Shown in pieces: positions 44,419 to 52,008 of a DNA stretch of 64,000 bases. Position numbers and translations under genes: made by a program. Source of the DNA: JAJPHI01 sp035541875 (GTDB lineage Bacteria; Desulfobacterota; Binatia; Binatales; Binataceae); the NCBI GenBank assembly GCA_035541875.1, contig DATKML010000023.1, positions 124,001-188,000 on the forward strand. The letters run 5' to 3'. Every line of letters begins with the position of its first letter. Position 1 is the stretch's first letter. A model generated the notes under the pieces. The model was given only the letters and a program-made list of their open reading frames with translations. It was not told the DNA's origin and ran no database searches.

Positions 44419-45384
44419 ATGAAAGCGATGCGCGCTCATCAATTCGGCGGACCTGAGCTTTTACGTTTAGAGCACGCGCCCGAGCCGCAGGTACAGGCGG
44501 GACAGGTGCTGATAAGGGTGCGTGCCGCAGGCATCAATCCGGCTGATCTGGTGCGCTTGTCGGGACGTCTCGGGACACCGCCCCTGCCCTACATTCCCGG
44601 CACCGACGTTTGTGGCGAGGTCGAGGAGGTAGGCGCTGGTGTCACTCACGTCAAGGCCGGCGATCGGGTTTACGGGCGCGCCCTCACCGGTGGCTATGCC
44701 GAAAAAACCTGCCTGATGGGAGCCGAGGCGATTCCGCTGCCGGCCAATCTTTCGTGGGAGGAAGGCGCCGCAATCCCGATTCCCTTCTTCACGGCGTATC
44801 GGGCGCTTTACCACAAAGCGGTGCTGCGACCGGGAGAGTCGGTGCTGATTTCCGGCGGTGGCGGTGGAGTGGGTGTCGCAGCGATTCAACTGGCGAAGGC
44901 CACCAACGCGCGCGTCTTCACAACCGTCGGGTCGAAGGAGAAGGCCGATCGCGTACGGCAGCTCGGCGCCGACGTGGCAATCAACTATCGCGAGCGGGAC
45001 TTTGTCGCGGAAGTGCAGAAAGCGACCGATGGCAAAGGCGCTAACGTGATTATCGAGAATGTTGCCGCCGACAACTTCGCCAAGGATTTTGCCGCACTGG
45101 CTCAAAACGGACGAATCGTGCTGATCGGCACTGGTACCGGCAAAACGGCAGAGGCGAACTTCGCGGTCTTCGGTGCGCTCTTCAAAGACGCGACGATCCT
45201 CGGGATGAGCCTGGTGAACGCCGGTGGCGTTATTCAGGAGATGGCCTCGGCGCTTAATCCATTGTTTACGGCGAGCAAGATCAAGGCAGTGATCAGCCGC
45301 AGCTATTCGTTGGGCGAAGCGACGCAGGCCTTGGGTGATCTGGTGGCCGGGCGAGTCTTCGGCAAGCTGGTGCTGATCCCGTAG
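44419..45384 (+). CDS. zinc-free NADPH:quinone reductase-like MDR protein
   Basis: 321 residues. GroES-like N-terminal domain (VLIRVRAAGINPADLVRLSG, PYIPGTDVCGEVEEVG) and a Rossmann domain with VLISGGGGGVGVAAIQLAKA, where the glycine-rich loop binds NADPH. It lacks the catalytic and structural zinc Cys/His sets of alcohol dehydrogenases, so it belongs with quinone oxidoreductase/zeta-crystallin or enoyl reductase-like MDRs. GAAGGAGA precedes the ATG. The enoyl-CoA hydratase gene follows after 40 bases, so it may reduce an enone or quinone from ring or acyl-CoA catabolism (inference). Confidence 0.9.
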   Translation: MKAMRAHQFGGPELLRLEHAPEPQVQAGQVLIRVRAAGINPADLVRLSGRLGTPPLPYIPGTDVCGEVEEVGAGVTHVKAGDRVYGRALTGGYAEKTCLMGAEAIPLPANLSWEEGAAIPIPFFTAYRALYHKAVLRPGESVLISGGGGGVGVAAIQLAKATNARVFTTVGSKEKADRVRQLGADVAINYRERDFVAEVQKATDGKGANVIIENVAADNFAKDFAALAQNGRIVLIGTGTGKTAEANFAVFGALFKDATILGMSLVNAGGVIQEMASALNPLFTASKIKAVISRSYSLGEATQALGDLVAGRVFGKLVLIP

Positions 45385-45424
45385 CGAACGTCGATAAACT
45401 CATACGCAAGGTTAGGAATCGAGC

Positions 45425-46240
45425 ATGGATTACAGCGGATACGAATATATTACCGTCGAAGTGGCGAACCGTGTGGCGACGGTCACTCTGAATCGTCCTG
45501 AGAAACTCAACGCGGTGAACGCCGCGATGCATCATGAGTTCGAGCAGATCTGGATCGATTTGGCCGAAGATCGGGACGTGAATGCGATCCTGCTGACCGG
45601 CGCTGGCAAGGCGTTTTCGATCGGCGGCGATATCACGAGTCGCGACAAACCGTCCAAGGCGAAGGGCCGTGGCGGTCGGCGGATTGTGATGGCTGATGGG
45701 CGGCGCGTGATCGAGAATATCCTCGATGTCGAGCAGCCGATCGTTGCAGCGATCAATGGTGATGCGCTCGGCTTTGCCGCAAATGTCGCGCTGCTCTGCG
45801 ACGTGACGGTCGCAGCCGAAACCGCCAAGCTGGCCGATACTCACGTCGCACTCGGTGCGGTAGCTGGTGATGGCGGCGCGGTAATCTGGCCGCTGCTGAT
45901 TGGACCGAATAGAGCAAAAGAGTTCCTGATGTTGGGCGATACGATCACCGGCGCTGATGCGGCCCGGATTGGTCTCGTGAACTACGCGCTGCCGACTGAG
46001 CAAGTCATGCCGAAGGCTCGCGAACTCGCGCAGCGGCTCGCGGATGGGCCGACCTGGGCTATCCGATGGAGCAAGCTCGCCGTGAATAAATGGCTCAAAC
46101 AGCAAGCCAACCTGATCATGGATGCGGGCCTCGCCTACGAAGCGCTTACGCTGACCACCCAGGATCACAAGGAAGCGGTCAAGGCGATAATCGAAAAGCG
46201 CAAGCCGAACTTCGTACGCGAGAAGAAGAGCAAAGAATGA
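45425..46240 (+). CDS. enoyl-CoA hydratase/isomerase-family protein
   Basis: 271 residues of crotonase fold. CoA-binding and oxyanion segments: TLNRPEKLNAVNAAMHHEF, LLTGAGKAFSIGGDI, and AAINGDALGFAANVALLCDV. In the active-site helix the positions usually held by catalytic Glu in hydratases read AGDGGAVIWPLLIG, with no Glu, so hydratase activity is not certain; it may act as an isomerase, thioesterase or C-C hydrolase. C-terminal trimerisation helices are present. Downstream of the MDR gene and upstream of a stem shared with the convergent cupin gene. Confidence 0.88.
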   Translation: MDYSGYEYITVEVANRVATVTLNRPEKLNAVNAAMHHEFEQIWIDLAEDRDVNAILLTGAGKAFSIGGDITSRDKPSKAKGRGGRRIVMADGRRVIENILDVEQPIVAAINGDALGFAANVALLCDVTVAAETAKLADTHVALGAVAGDGGAVIWPLLIGPNRAKEFLMLGDTITGADAARIGLVNYALPTEQVMPKARELAQRLADGPTWAIRWSKLAVNKWLKQQANLIMDAGLAYEALTLTTQDHKEAVKAIIEKRKPNFVREKKSKE

Positions 46241-46273
46241 TTGCCGGCGCGGCGGTTGGCCGCGTCGACAATC
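46239..46273. terminator. long hairpin between convergent genes
   Basis: GATTGCCGGCGCGGC-GGTTG-GCCGCGTCGACAATC: a 15-bp stem with two mismatches starting at the stop codon of the enoyl-CoA hydratase gene. No T-run, but position suggests transcription insulation from the opposing cupin gene. Confidence 0.5.
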
Positions 46274-46297
46274 GAATCTGAGAATTGCGCCTGTCGG

Positions 46298-46729
46298 TTA
46301 GTTGCCTTCGGGCGGAGCGATTACCGTAACGGCAAATAGTGGTTCCGAGCCGGTGCGCAGCGAATGCGGGGCGCCGGCCGGAATCGTGATGAAGTCGCCG
46401 GCCTTGATCTCGCACTCCTGGCCGGAGACGCGGCAGATCGCCTTACCATCGATCACGTAAACGAGCTGATCGCCCTTATGCGAGTTCTCGCCGGAAGGCT
46501 GATATCCGGCGGGAAGCGTAAAGACCGAAGACTCGCTTAACGCCGTCCGGCTGAGGTCTTTCCAGGTGAGCTTTTTGCCATCGCCACGGTAGGCAAAGAC
46601 ATTCGGGATCTGCGCCGCATTACCTGCGGCCACCAACTCGTCCATCTGCTGCTCGAAGAGCGCCTCGGAGATGAGCCCGCTACGATAGGCCTTCAGCAGT
46701 TGCTGTACTTCAAAATCTCGCTTCGGCAT
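46298..46729 (-). CDS. cupin protein with N-terminal SHOCT-like module
   Basis: 143 residues. Residues 1-32 (DFEVQQLLKAYRSGLISEAL, FEQQMDEL) are nearly identical to the start of the VOC protein 3.4 kb away. A single cupin domain follows: GENSHKGDQLVYVIDGKAIC gives His/Glu-like ligand positions, and IPAGAPHSLRTGSEPLFAV the final His. Motif 1 has Ser-His-Lys-Gly rather than His-x-His, so metal binding may be weaker than normal. Role unknown; sits in an aromatic/CoA catabolic region. AAGGAGAAGGGG precedes the ATG. Confidence 0.82.
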   Translation of the reverse strand: MPKRDFEVQQLLKAYRSGLISEALFEQQMDELVAAGNAAQIPNVFAYRGDGKKLTWKDLSRTALSESSVFTLPAGYQPSGENSHKGDQLVYVIDGKAICRVSGQECEIKAGDFITIPAGAPHSLRTGSEPLFAVTVIAPPEGN

Positions 46730-46764
46730 ACCCCTTCTCCTTTGGAACTTGCTAGCTAAACCTC

Positions 46765-46905
46765 GAAAGCAGAGCGCTTCGCGGATCGCAGAACCGGTAC
46801 CTGCTCCGCAAATCCTCGGCGCACCCTGTGCGCCGATGTTTGCGCGGCAATCCGAGGTTCTTCGCTACAGTCACGAAGGCTCCTTTCGTTCAGAATGACA
46901 ACAAT
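46765..46905. repeat. degenerate intergenic repeat, copy 1
   Basis: Begins GCGCTTCGCGGATC...ACCGGTACC and ends TTCGTTCAGAATGACAAC. It contains the perfect hairpin CGGCGCAC-CCT-GTGCGCCG (46817-46835). A related but diverged copy lies at 48579-48712 with the same order of blocks (GCGCTTCGCG, CACCGGTACC, TCCGAG, CTCAGCATAACAA). Both are downstream or upstream flanks of minus-strand genes. The ends resemble those of the element at 17868-17969. Confidence 0.45.
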
Positions 46906-46943
46906 GGCATGCGGCCTTGCGGTTCTGGTGGAACATTACTTCC

Positions 46944-47747
46944 TCAGCTTTTCGGCCACTTCAGAATCGAACGCACGGTCTTGCCGAGCAACCAATCCTT
47001 TTCGTTATCAGAAATATTGTCAGCTGCGCGGATACAGAAGAGTGACTCGCCGTAGGAATGATGATCCGTCGTAACGGTGAAGTCGCTCGCCCACATGATC
47101 CGATTCACGCCGAATGCGTCTTTAACCCGACGGAGCTGCGCGAGCAGATCGCGATAGGGAAATGGCTCGCGCGAGAGGCGCGGCGCATGGCCCCATTTGA
47201 CCGCGACGTGCGGATATTGCGCGTAGGTAAGGAGTGTTTCGATCGTTGTCTGAAGCTGATTGGGCAGCGCGGCGCGCTCAACGCCCATCCCGACGTGATC
47301 GATAATGAACTGAATCCCGGGATAGTTGCGAACATACTCCGTCAGGGTCTTATGTTCTTCGCCCGGATAGACCATCACGGGCATTTTATACTTGAGCGCT
47401 GCGTCGAGGACTTTGCCATGCCCGCCGGTCTTCATAACCTTGAAATCGAGGCCCGAGGCGATCCGCACGCAGACGCATCCGGTCGCTTTGCTCGCGCCAC
47501 CAACCAGACTGTCGACATCGGGATCAGCCGGATCGTAACGAACGACGTAAGTGAAGCGATCGGGAAAGCGCTTAACCGCCTCTTCGGAGAACGGGAACTG
47601 GTAGCGGGTGATACCGCTCGGCAGCTTTTCGCGCGTGGGCGGCCAATCGTCGAGCACGGCAGCGCTCACACCGAGCGCATCCATGATCGCTACCGTTGCT
47701 TCAAGCCCGCGATGGGTGCCGTGGATTTGCGCGTCAACAATATCCAT
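46944..47747 (-). CDS. amidohydrolase-family protein (PF04909-like)
   Basis: 267 residues from ATG 47747 (GGAGA 5 bases upstream); the open frame upstream is not coding. TIM-barrel amidohydrolase 2: MDIVDAQIHGTHRG replaces the usual HxH by QxH, then FIIDHVGMG (His), VKWGHAPRLS, and the metal Asp in IMWASDFTVTTDHHS. ACMSD-type enzymes decarboxylate or hydrolyse aromatic-derived acids; the QIH start is common in lactonase-like members. Follows the carboxymuconolactone decarboxylase-like gene on the same strand, which supports a place in aromatic acid breakdown. Confidence 0.87.
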   Translation of the reverse strand: MDIVDAQIHGTHRGLEATVAIMDALGVSAAVLDDWPPTREKLPSGITRYQFPFSEEAVKRFPDRFTYVVRYDPADPDVDSLVGGASKATGCVCVRIASGLDFKVMKTGGHGKVLDAALKYKMPVMVYPGEEHKTLTEYVRNYPGIQFIIDHVGMGVERAALPNQLQTTIETLLTYAQYPHVAVKWGHAPRLSREPFPYRDLLAQLRRVKDAFGVNRIMWASDFTVTTDHHSYGESLFCIRAADNISDNEKDWLLGKTVRSILKWPKS

Positions 47748-47923
47748 TAATCTCCGTCTCCTTATGCTTCGTCGTACTGCGATCGGCTTCATCAGCGCAA
47801 GCCAAAGAGAAGCGCGATCGGATTGAGATCCTCTCTTCGAGCGACCCAATTTCTCTCTGCGCGGTGAGGACCGGCGGTCGACATGAACAATCCTCCGCAA
47901 TGGAGCGCAGGGCTTAAATTAGT

Positions 47924-47947
47924 GCGGGGTCCCCGAGAGGACCCCGC
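47924..47947 (-). terminator. GC-rich hairpin after carboxymuconolactone decarboxylase-like gene
   Basis: GCGGGGTCC-CCGAGA-GGACCCCGC, a 9-bp perfect stem, 18 bases after the stop at 47966 on the minus strand. The following sequence (ACTAATTTAAG) is AT-rich but not a true T-run. Confidence 0.55.
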
Positions 47948-47965
47948 GCAATGGCAGACTTGTGA

Positions 47966-48520
47966 TTACTTCTTTGCGCCCGGCAGGTAATCGTCGAGCG
48001 GTACGCCGAAGCTGTTCAGCGCCCACGACACCATGTTGTACTGCCCAATCGTAAAGACCGCATCCATCATCTGCTGGGTGTTGTAGGCCTCGGAAAGCGT
48101 CTTCCACGTTGCGTCTGATACGAGGGAGTGCTCGTACAAATCGTCAGCGGCCTGCATCAGTGCCGCCTCGTGCCGATTCCATCCGGCCTGCGGACCCCTT
48201 TTTATCTGCTCGATTTCGGCATCGGTGAGGCCACATTCCTTACCGATCCGAACGTGCTGCTCGAATTCGTACGGCGCCTGATTGAGCCATCCGATACGCA
48301 GGATCACGATCTCGCGATCGCGAGGCGACAGCGTCTGATTATTCGAGAGGATATAGCTCGCAAACCGTCCCCATGCGCGGACGAGCTTCGGATGATTCAT
48401 CAGCACCCGAAAGATATTTACGACCTTGCCATTAACCTGGGTCCGCTCGGCCATCTTGCGGTCGTCATCATTGAGCGTGGCGAGATCTTGAAAAGGTATA
48501 CGTTGTTTTCTTTCAACCAT
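47966..48520 (-). CDS. carboxymuconolactone decarboxylase-family protein
   Basis: 184 residues from ATG 48520 (GGAGG 10 bases upstream; the TTG at 48538 overlaps that signal and is rejected). AhpD-like all-helical fold: FRVLMNHPKLVRAWGRFASY, SPRDREIVILRIGWLNQAPY, then EFEQHVRIGKECGLTDAEIE. The family's usual C-x2-C redox pair is replaced by the WLNQAPYEFEQH form, as in the CMD group without peroxidase activity. It may decarboxylate a muconolactone-type intermediate; many members are uncharacterised. Upstream of the amidohydrolase gene. Confidence 0.87.
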   Translation of the reverse strand: MVERKQRIPFQDLATLNDDDRKMAERTQVNGKVVNIFRVLMNHPKLVRAWGRFASYILSNNQTLSPRDREIVILRIGWLNQAPYEFEQHVRIGKECGLTDAEIEQIKRGPQAGWNRHEAALMQAADDLYEHSLVSDATWKTLSEAYNTQQMMDAVFTIGQYNMVSWALNSFGVPLDDYLPGAKK

Positions 48521-48578
48521 TGAATCGATGTCCTCCAAATCTGTTCAACACAATTGCGCTAGTGACGTAGGTATGATG

Positions 48579-48712
48579 GCGCTTCGCGAGCACAGGCACC
48601 GGTACCAGCTTCGTGATCCGTAGAGCGCTTGCGCACTCCTCGGCTCACGAAGCTGTCCGAGATGCGTTCGACTTCGTTCGCGTTGCTCACTCCGCTCAGC
48701 ATAACAAAGGGG
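48579..48712. repeat. degenerate intergenic repeat, copy 2
   Basis: Diverged relative of the element at 46765-46905, starting GCGCTTCGCGAGC and ending CGCTCAGCATAACAAA. It holds an inverted pair CTTCGTGA / TCACGAAG (48610-48652). No gene lies in 48521-48732 apart from this element. Confidence 0.4.
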
Positions 48713-48732
48713 TGTCCGCGCGGGGCAATACT

Positions 48733-49572
48733 TCACGCGGACCACGCCATGATGCCGGTGCCGGTGGACCATTGTTTGAGCGGTTCGTACGCGAGCACCG
48801 AGGGCTTGAGATGCGCGGGCATCGCACCGGCCACCGCCAGCCAATCACGGACCTCGTGTCCGCCGTTTCCGGCGGTAGCCTCAAGATCCTCGTACCGAGC
48901 GTAGCGACTTGTCGCTTCACTGATCTTGCCGTGGCTCAGACAATCGAGGAACCAGCGATCGAATTCTTCGTTGATCCGACCAGTCTCCGGCGGCCCAACC
49001 CAATGGGACAGTCCGCCCGTGCCGAGAAACGCGACGCGGGTCTTTTCAGGCCATCGCTCGACCGCGCGCCCGACAAACGCGCCGACGTCGAAGCATCGCT
49101 TGGGCGACGGCATCGGCGGAGCAAACGCGTTAACCACGATTGGGATGATAGGAAGATCCCAGCGCGGCGTGAGATGCATCATCGGGGCCATCTCGGCATG
49201 ATCGAGCGCGAGTTCCTCCGAGAAGGCGAAATCGACTCCGCCCTCTAATCCCTCGCGCACGATGAAGCGGGCCAGTTTGTTCGCGATTGGGAGGCGCACA
49301 TTGGGTAGTTCGAAGCCGGGAATCGCGGGTCCGCGTGCTTCATCGCCGATCCCCACGAGAAAGGCGGGCAAGTTATCGTAAAAGCAGCGGTCGAAATGAT
49401 CATCGGCAAAGGTTACAAGGACTTCGGCGCCGGAGTTCTCCAGAATTTCTCGCGCTCTATCAAAGCCGCTGCGCAGATTGGTCCGAATATTCTCGGGCAA
49501 GCGTTCCCACTGCTTTGGCGATGCCATGAAGGGGACGTGTGAACAGGCGATACCAGCAACGATCTCGGCCAT
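48733..49572 (-). CDS. LigB-type extradiol ring-cleavage dioxygenase, catalytic subunit
   Basis: 279 residues. Class III extradiol dioxygenase. The Fe(II) ligands of LigB map well: H12 in IACSHVPFM, H59 in TFADDHFDR and E240 in GNGGHEVRDW. Second-shell or acid-base histidines H125 (ALDHAEMAPM) and H190 (TGGLSHWVG) also match. It opens a catechol-type ring between or beside the hydroxyls. The alpha (LigA) subunit gene is just upstream, 2 bases away. Substrate could be protocatechuate, gallate or a larger dihydroxy-aromatic; sequence alone does not tell. Neighbouring decarboxylase-like, amidohydrolase and CoA-transferase genes fit a degradation pathway. Confidence 0.92.
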   Translation of the reverse strand: MAEIVAGIACSHVPFMASPKQWERLPENIRTNLRSGFDRAREILENSGAEVLVTFADDHFDRCFYDNLPAFLVGIGDEARGPAIPGFELPNVRLPIANKLARFIVREGLEGGVDFAFSEELALDHAEMAPMMHLTPRWDLPIIPIVVNAFAPPMPSPKRCFDVGAFVGRAVERWPEKTRVAFLGTGGLSHWVGPPETGRINEEFDRWFLDCLSHGKISEATSRYARYEDLEATAGNGGHEVRDWLAVAGAMPAHLKPSVLAYEPLKQWSTGTGIMAWSA

Positions 49573-49574
49573 GA

Positions 49575-49847
49575 CTAAACTCCTGTTCGGCGATTCTTGG
49601 GATTCATCGCTGCAGCGTACTCCTGCATGCTCTTGCCGGCAGCTGGACCGTTGGCGAGTAGCAGGAGCAACGGATTCGCGCCCCGATCATAGAGCGCGCG
49701 CACTTCCCATCGTTTGAGCAGATCACGCTCTTCGGAATCGAGCGCGTAGCTATCGAGCACACTGTCGGCATTGCTGCGGAAACGCGCGGCCAAATCACTG
49801 TCGCGACGAAGATCACGCAGGAGCTTATCCACTTGATATCGGCTCAT
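49575..49847 (-). CDS. LigA-type alpha subunit of extradiol dioxygenase
   Basis: 90 residues; helical small subunit that caps the active site of LigAB dioxygenases. Recognised by VDKLLRDLRRDSDLAARFRS, SYALDSEERDLLKRWEVRAL and DRGANPLLLLLANGPAAG. Shorter than the 139-residue LigA of Sphingobium because it lacks the N-terminal extension. GAGG lies 7 bases before ATG 49847, and its stop is 2 bases from the LigB start, so the subunits are made together. Confidence 0.87.
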   Translation of the reverse strand: MSRYQVDKLLRDLRRDSDLAARFRSNADSVLDSYALDSEERDLLKRWEVRALYDRGANPLLLLLANGPAAGKSMQEYAAAMNPKNRRTGV

Positions 49848-49932
49848 GTTGGCGCCTCGTCTATTCGGTTAGTCGGACCCGCCTACACTCGCATCGAGCA
49901 CGACCGGTTTGCAAACTCCGATTGCTCGCGCG

Positions 49933-51915
49933 ATGTTGCGTCTGATGATTACGCGACTCTCTTTCAATGACGCTCCAACGGTCGCCTTCGGCGGTAAATC
50001 GTTCGGCAAAGTTGGCGCTTACGAGAAGATTCAAGGGCGCGCCTTCGGCGAACTCGATCCTGCGAGTCCGTTGAACGCCGTTATCACGGATATAGCGCTT
50101 GCGCCGCACAACGCGCGCGGGATGGTCGAGTATGCGGTCGACTTCTATATCCTGCGGCCCGTAGATCCGGCTCGCGGCAACAAGGTGATGATCTTCGACG
50201 TCACGAATCGCGGCAACAAGATGACCTATCTGCCGCTGAGCTTCCCGTTCCGAGGGCCCGGCCGCTACCTGCCGAACAACGATCCGTGCGGACCCGATGA
50301 CGCCGGAACCGGCCTGCTGATGCGTCAGGGCAACACGATCATATGGACCGGATGGGACGCGACGGCGCCGCCGGGTGGCGGCCGCATGACCTTGACCGTG
50401 CCGGTTGCTGAAATCGACGGCAAGCCGATCGTCGCAACGGCGCTGGAAGAGATCATGGCGGATATGCCGCAAAATCCGTCGCCGACTGCCGAGATGCTGA
50501 ACTTTCCACTCACCTACCCGGCGGCGACTCTCGACAAATCCCAGGCATCGCTAACGGTTCGCAAGTATCGCGAGGATCCGCCGACGGTCGTTCCCGCAGA
50601 GGAATGGGAGTACGTCGATGCATCGACGATCGCGCTGAGTCCCGCCGGTAAGAAGTCATTCGAACCGGGGATGATCTATCAGTTCATCTATCAAGCGACG
50701 AACCCGAAAGTGATCGGAATCGGTTTCGCGGCTGTCCGCGATTTCACTTCGTTCGCGCGTCATGCCGCAGCGGATGCCCACCGAACGCCGAATCCGCTCT
50801 TGAACACGATCCGGTGGTCGATCGCGACGGGCCTCTCGCAATCGGGCCGGTTCCATCGGCCGTTCCTCTACCTCGGTTTCAACCAGGACGAAGCCGGGCG
50901 GCGGGTCTTCGATGGCATGATGCCCTATATCAACGGTTCTGGCGGCGGCTTTTTCAACCATCGCTTCGGCCAGCCGAATCGGACGGCGTTCAAACGCCTG
51001 AGCCATGTCTATCCTGAGCAGTTCTTTCCTTTTGCCTACAGTGAAATGACCGACCCGATCACTGGCAAGACGGATAGCGTGCTCGCGCGATGCGAGGCTT
51101 CGGGCACCAAGCCGAAGATCATGGAGATCAACGACTCGAATAGCTGGTGGTTCAAGAACGCGTCGCTCTCGATCACCACGCCCGACGGATCGCGAGATCT
51201 TGCCGATCCGGCCGACGTACGCTTCTACCTGCTGTCGAGCCTCCCTCATGGCGTCGGCAAGGGTCGCGGCTTCTGCGAGCATCTTCAGAACCCGCTCAGT
51301 CCGGGACCAGCGTTGCGCGCACTGCTCAGCGCGATGATCGATTGGGTCGTCGCCGGCAAAGAACCACCATCGAGCAACGTCCCGCGGCTGCGCGATGGCA
51401 CATTGGTCGCTCCGTCATCGCAGGAAGCCGTCGGCTTTCCGCAGATTCCGGGAGTGAACTACAACGGCGCGGCAAATATCCGCGAACTTCTCGATTACGG
51501 TCCGGATTTCGATAAGGGCATCATCAGCCGTGTGCCGCCCGTGCCGAAGGGCCACGCATACGCGACCTTAGTGCCGAAGGTGGATGAAGACGGACTCGAT
51601 ATCGCGGGAATCAGGCTGCCAGATATCGCGGTGCCGATAGGCACCTACACCGGATGGAATACGCTCGCGCGGGCCCCGAAGGACGATGGCGCTGCGATGG
51701 GGTCATATATCCCCTTCGCGCGCACCAAGGCCGAACGGATCGCATCGGGCGATCCGCGCCTGTCGCTGGAGGAGCGCTACGGGACGCACGGTCGATACGT
51801 CGAGATGGTCCGACAGGCCTGCGAGCGTCTCGTTGCTGAGCGATTGCTGCTGTCTGAGGACGCGGAGGCCTTTATCAAAGCCGCGGAGGAACGAGACCTC
51901 GGCCTGCCGCGCTAA
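49933..51915 (+). CDS. large alpha/beta hydrolase (PF20091-like)
   Basis: 660 residues from ATG 49933; ATG 49945 is an alternative and neither has a clear Shine-Dalgarno. The N-terminal beta-rich part (FGGKSFGKVGAYEKIQGRAF, GELDPASPLNAVITDIALAP) and FDVTNRGNKM are the signature of the Abhydrolase_10 group. The nucleophile elbow is GLSQSGRF (Ser near residue 307). The acid is not identified with certainty; a candidate base is the His in SLPHGVGKGR. Substrate unknown. Divergent from the ligA/ligB pair and followed by the CoA-transferases, so it may hydrolyse an ester in the same pathway. Confidence 0.85.
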   Translation: MLRLMITRLSFNDAPTVAFGGKSFGKVGAYEKIQGRAFGELDPASPLNAVITDIALAPHNARGMVEYAVDFYILRPVDPARGNKVMIFDVTNRGNKMTYLPLSFPFRGPGRYLPNNDPCGPDDAGTGLLMRQGNTIIWTGWDATAPPGGGRMTLTVPVAEIDGKPIVATALEEIMADMPQNPSPTAEMLNFPLTYPAATLDKSQASLTVRKYREDPPTVVPAEEWEYVDASTIALSPAGKKSFEPGMIYQFIYQATNPKVIGIGFAAVRDFTSFARHAAADAHRTPNPLLNTIRWSIATGLSQSGRFHRPFLYLGFNQDEAGRRVFDGMMPYINGSGGGFFNHRFGQPNRTAFKRLSHVYPEQFFPFAYSEMTDPITGKTDSVLARCEASGTKPKIMEINDSNSWWFKNASLSITTPDGSRDLADPADVRFYLLSSLPHGVGKGRGFCEHLQNPLSPGPALRALLSAMIDWVVAGKEPPSSNVPRLRDGTLVAPSSQEAVGFPQIPGVNYNGAANIRELLDYGPDFDKGIISRVPPVPKGHAYATLVPKVDEDGLDIAGIRLPDIAVPIGTYTGWNTLARAPKDDGAAMGSYIPFARTKAERIASGDPRLSLEERYGTHGRYVEMVRQACERLVAERLLLSEDAEAFIKAAEERDLGLPR

Positions 51916-52008
51916 GCGCCTTCTCGCAGCAGTTTTGCAATTTGGGCGTTGAACGGGCTATGGGGAACTTTTCGAACAAGCTTGGTTCAGCTTCCTGGAG
52001 ACATGAAA

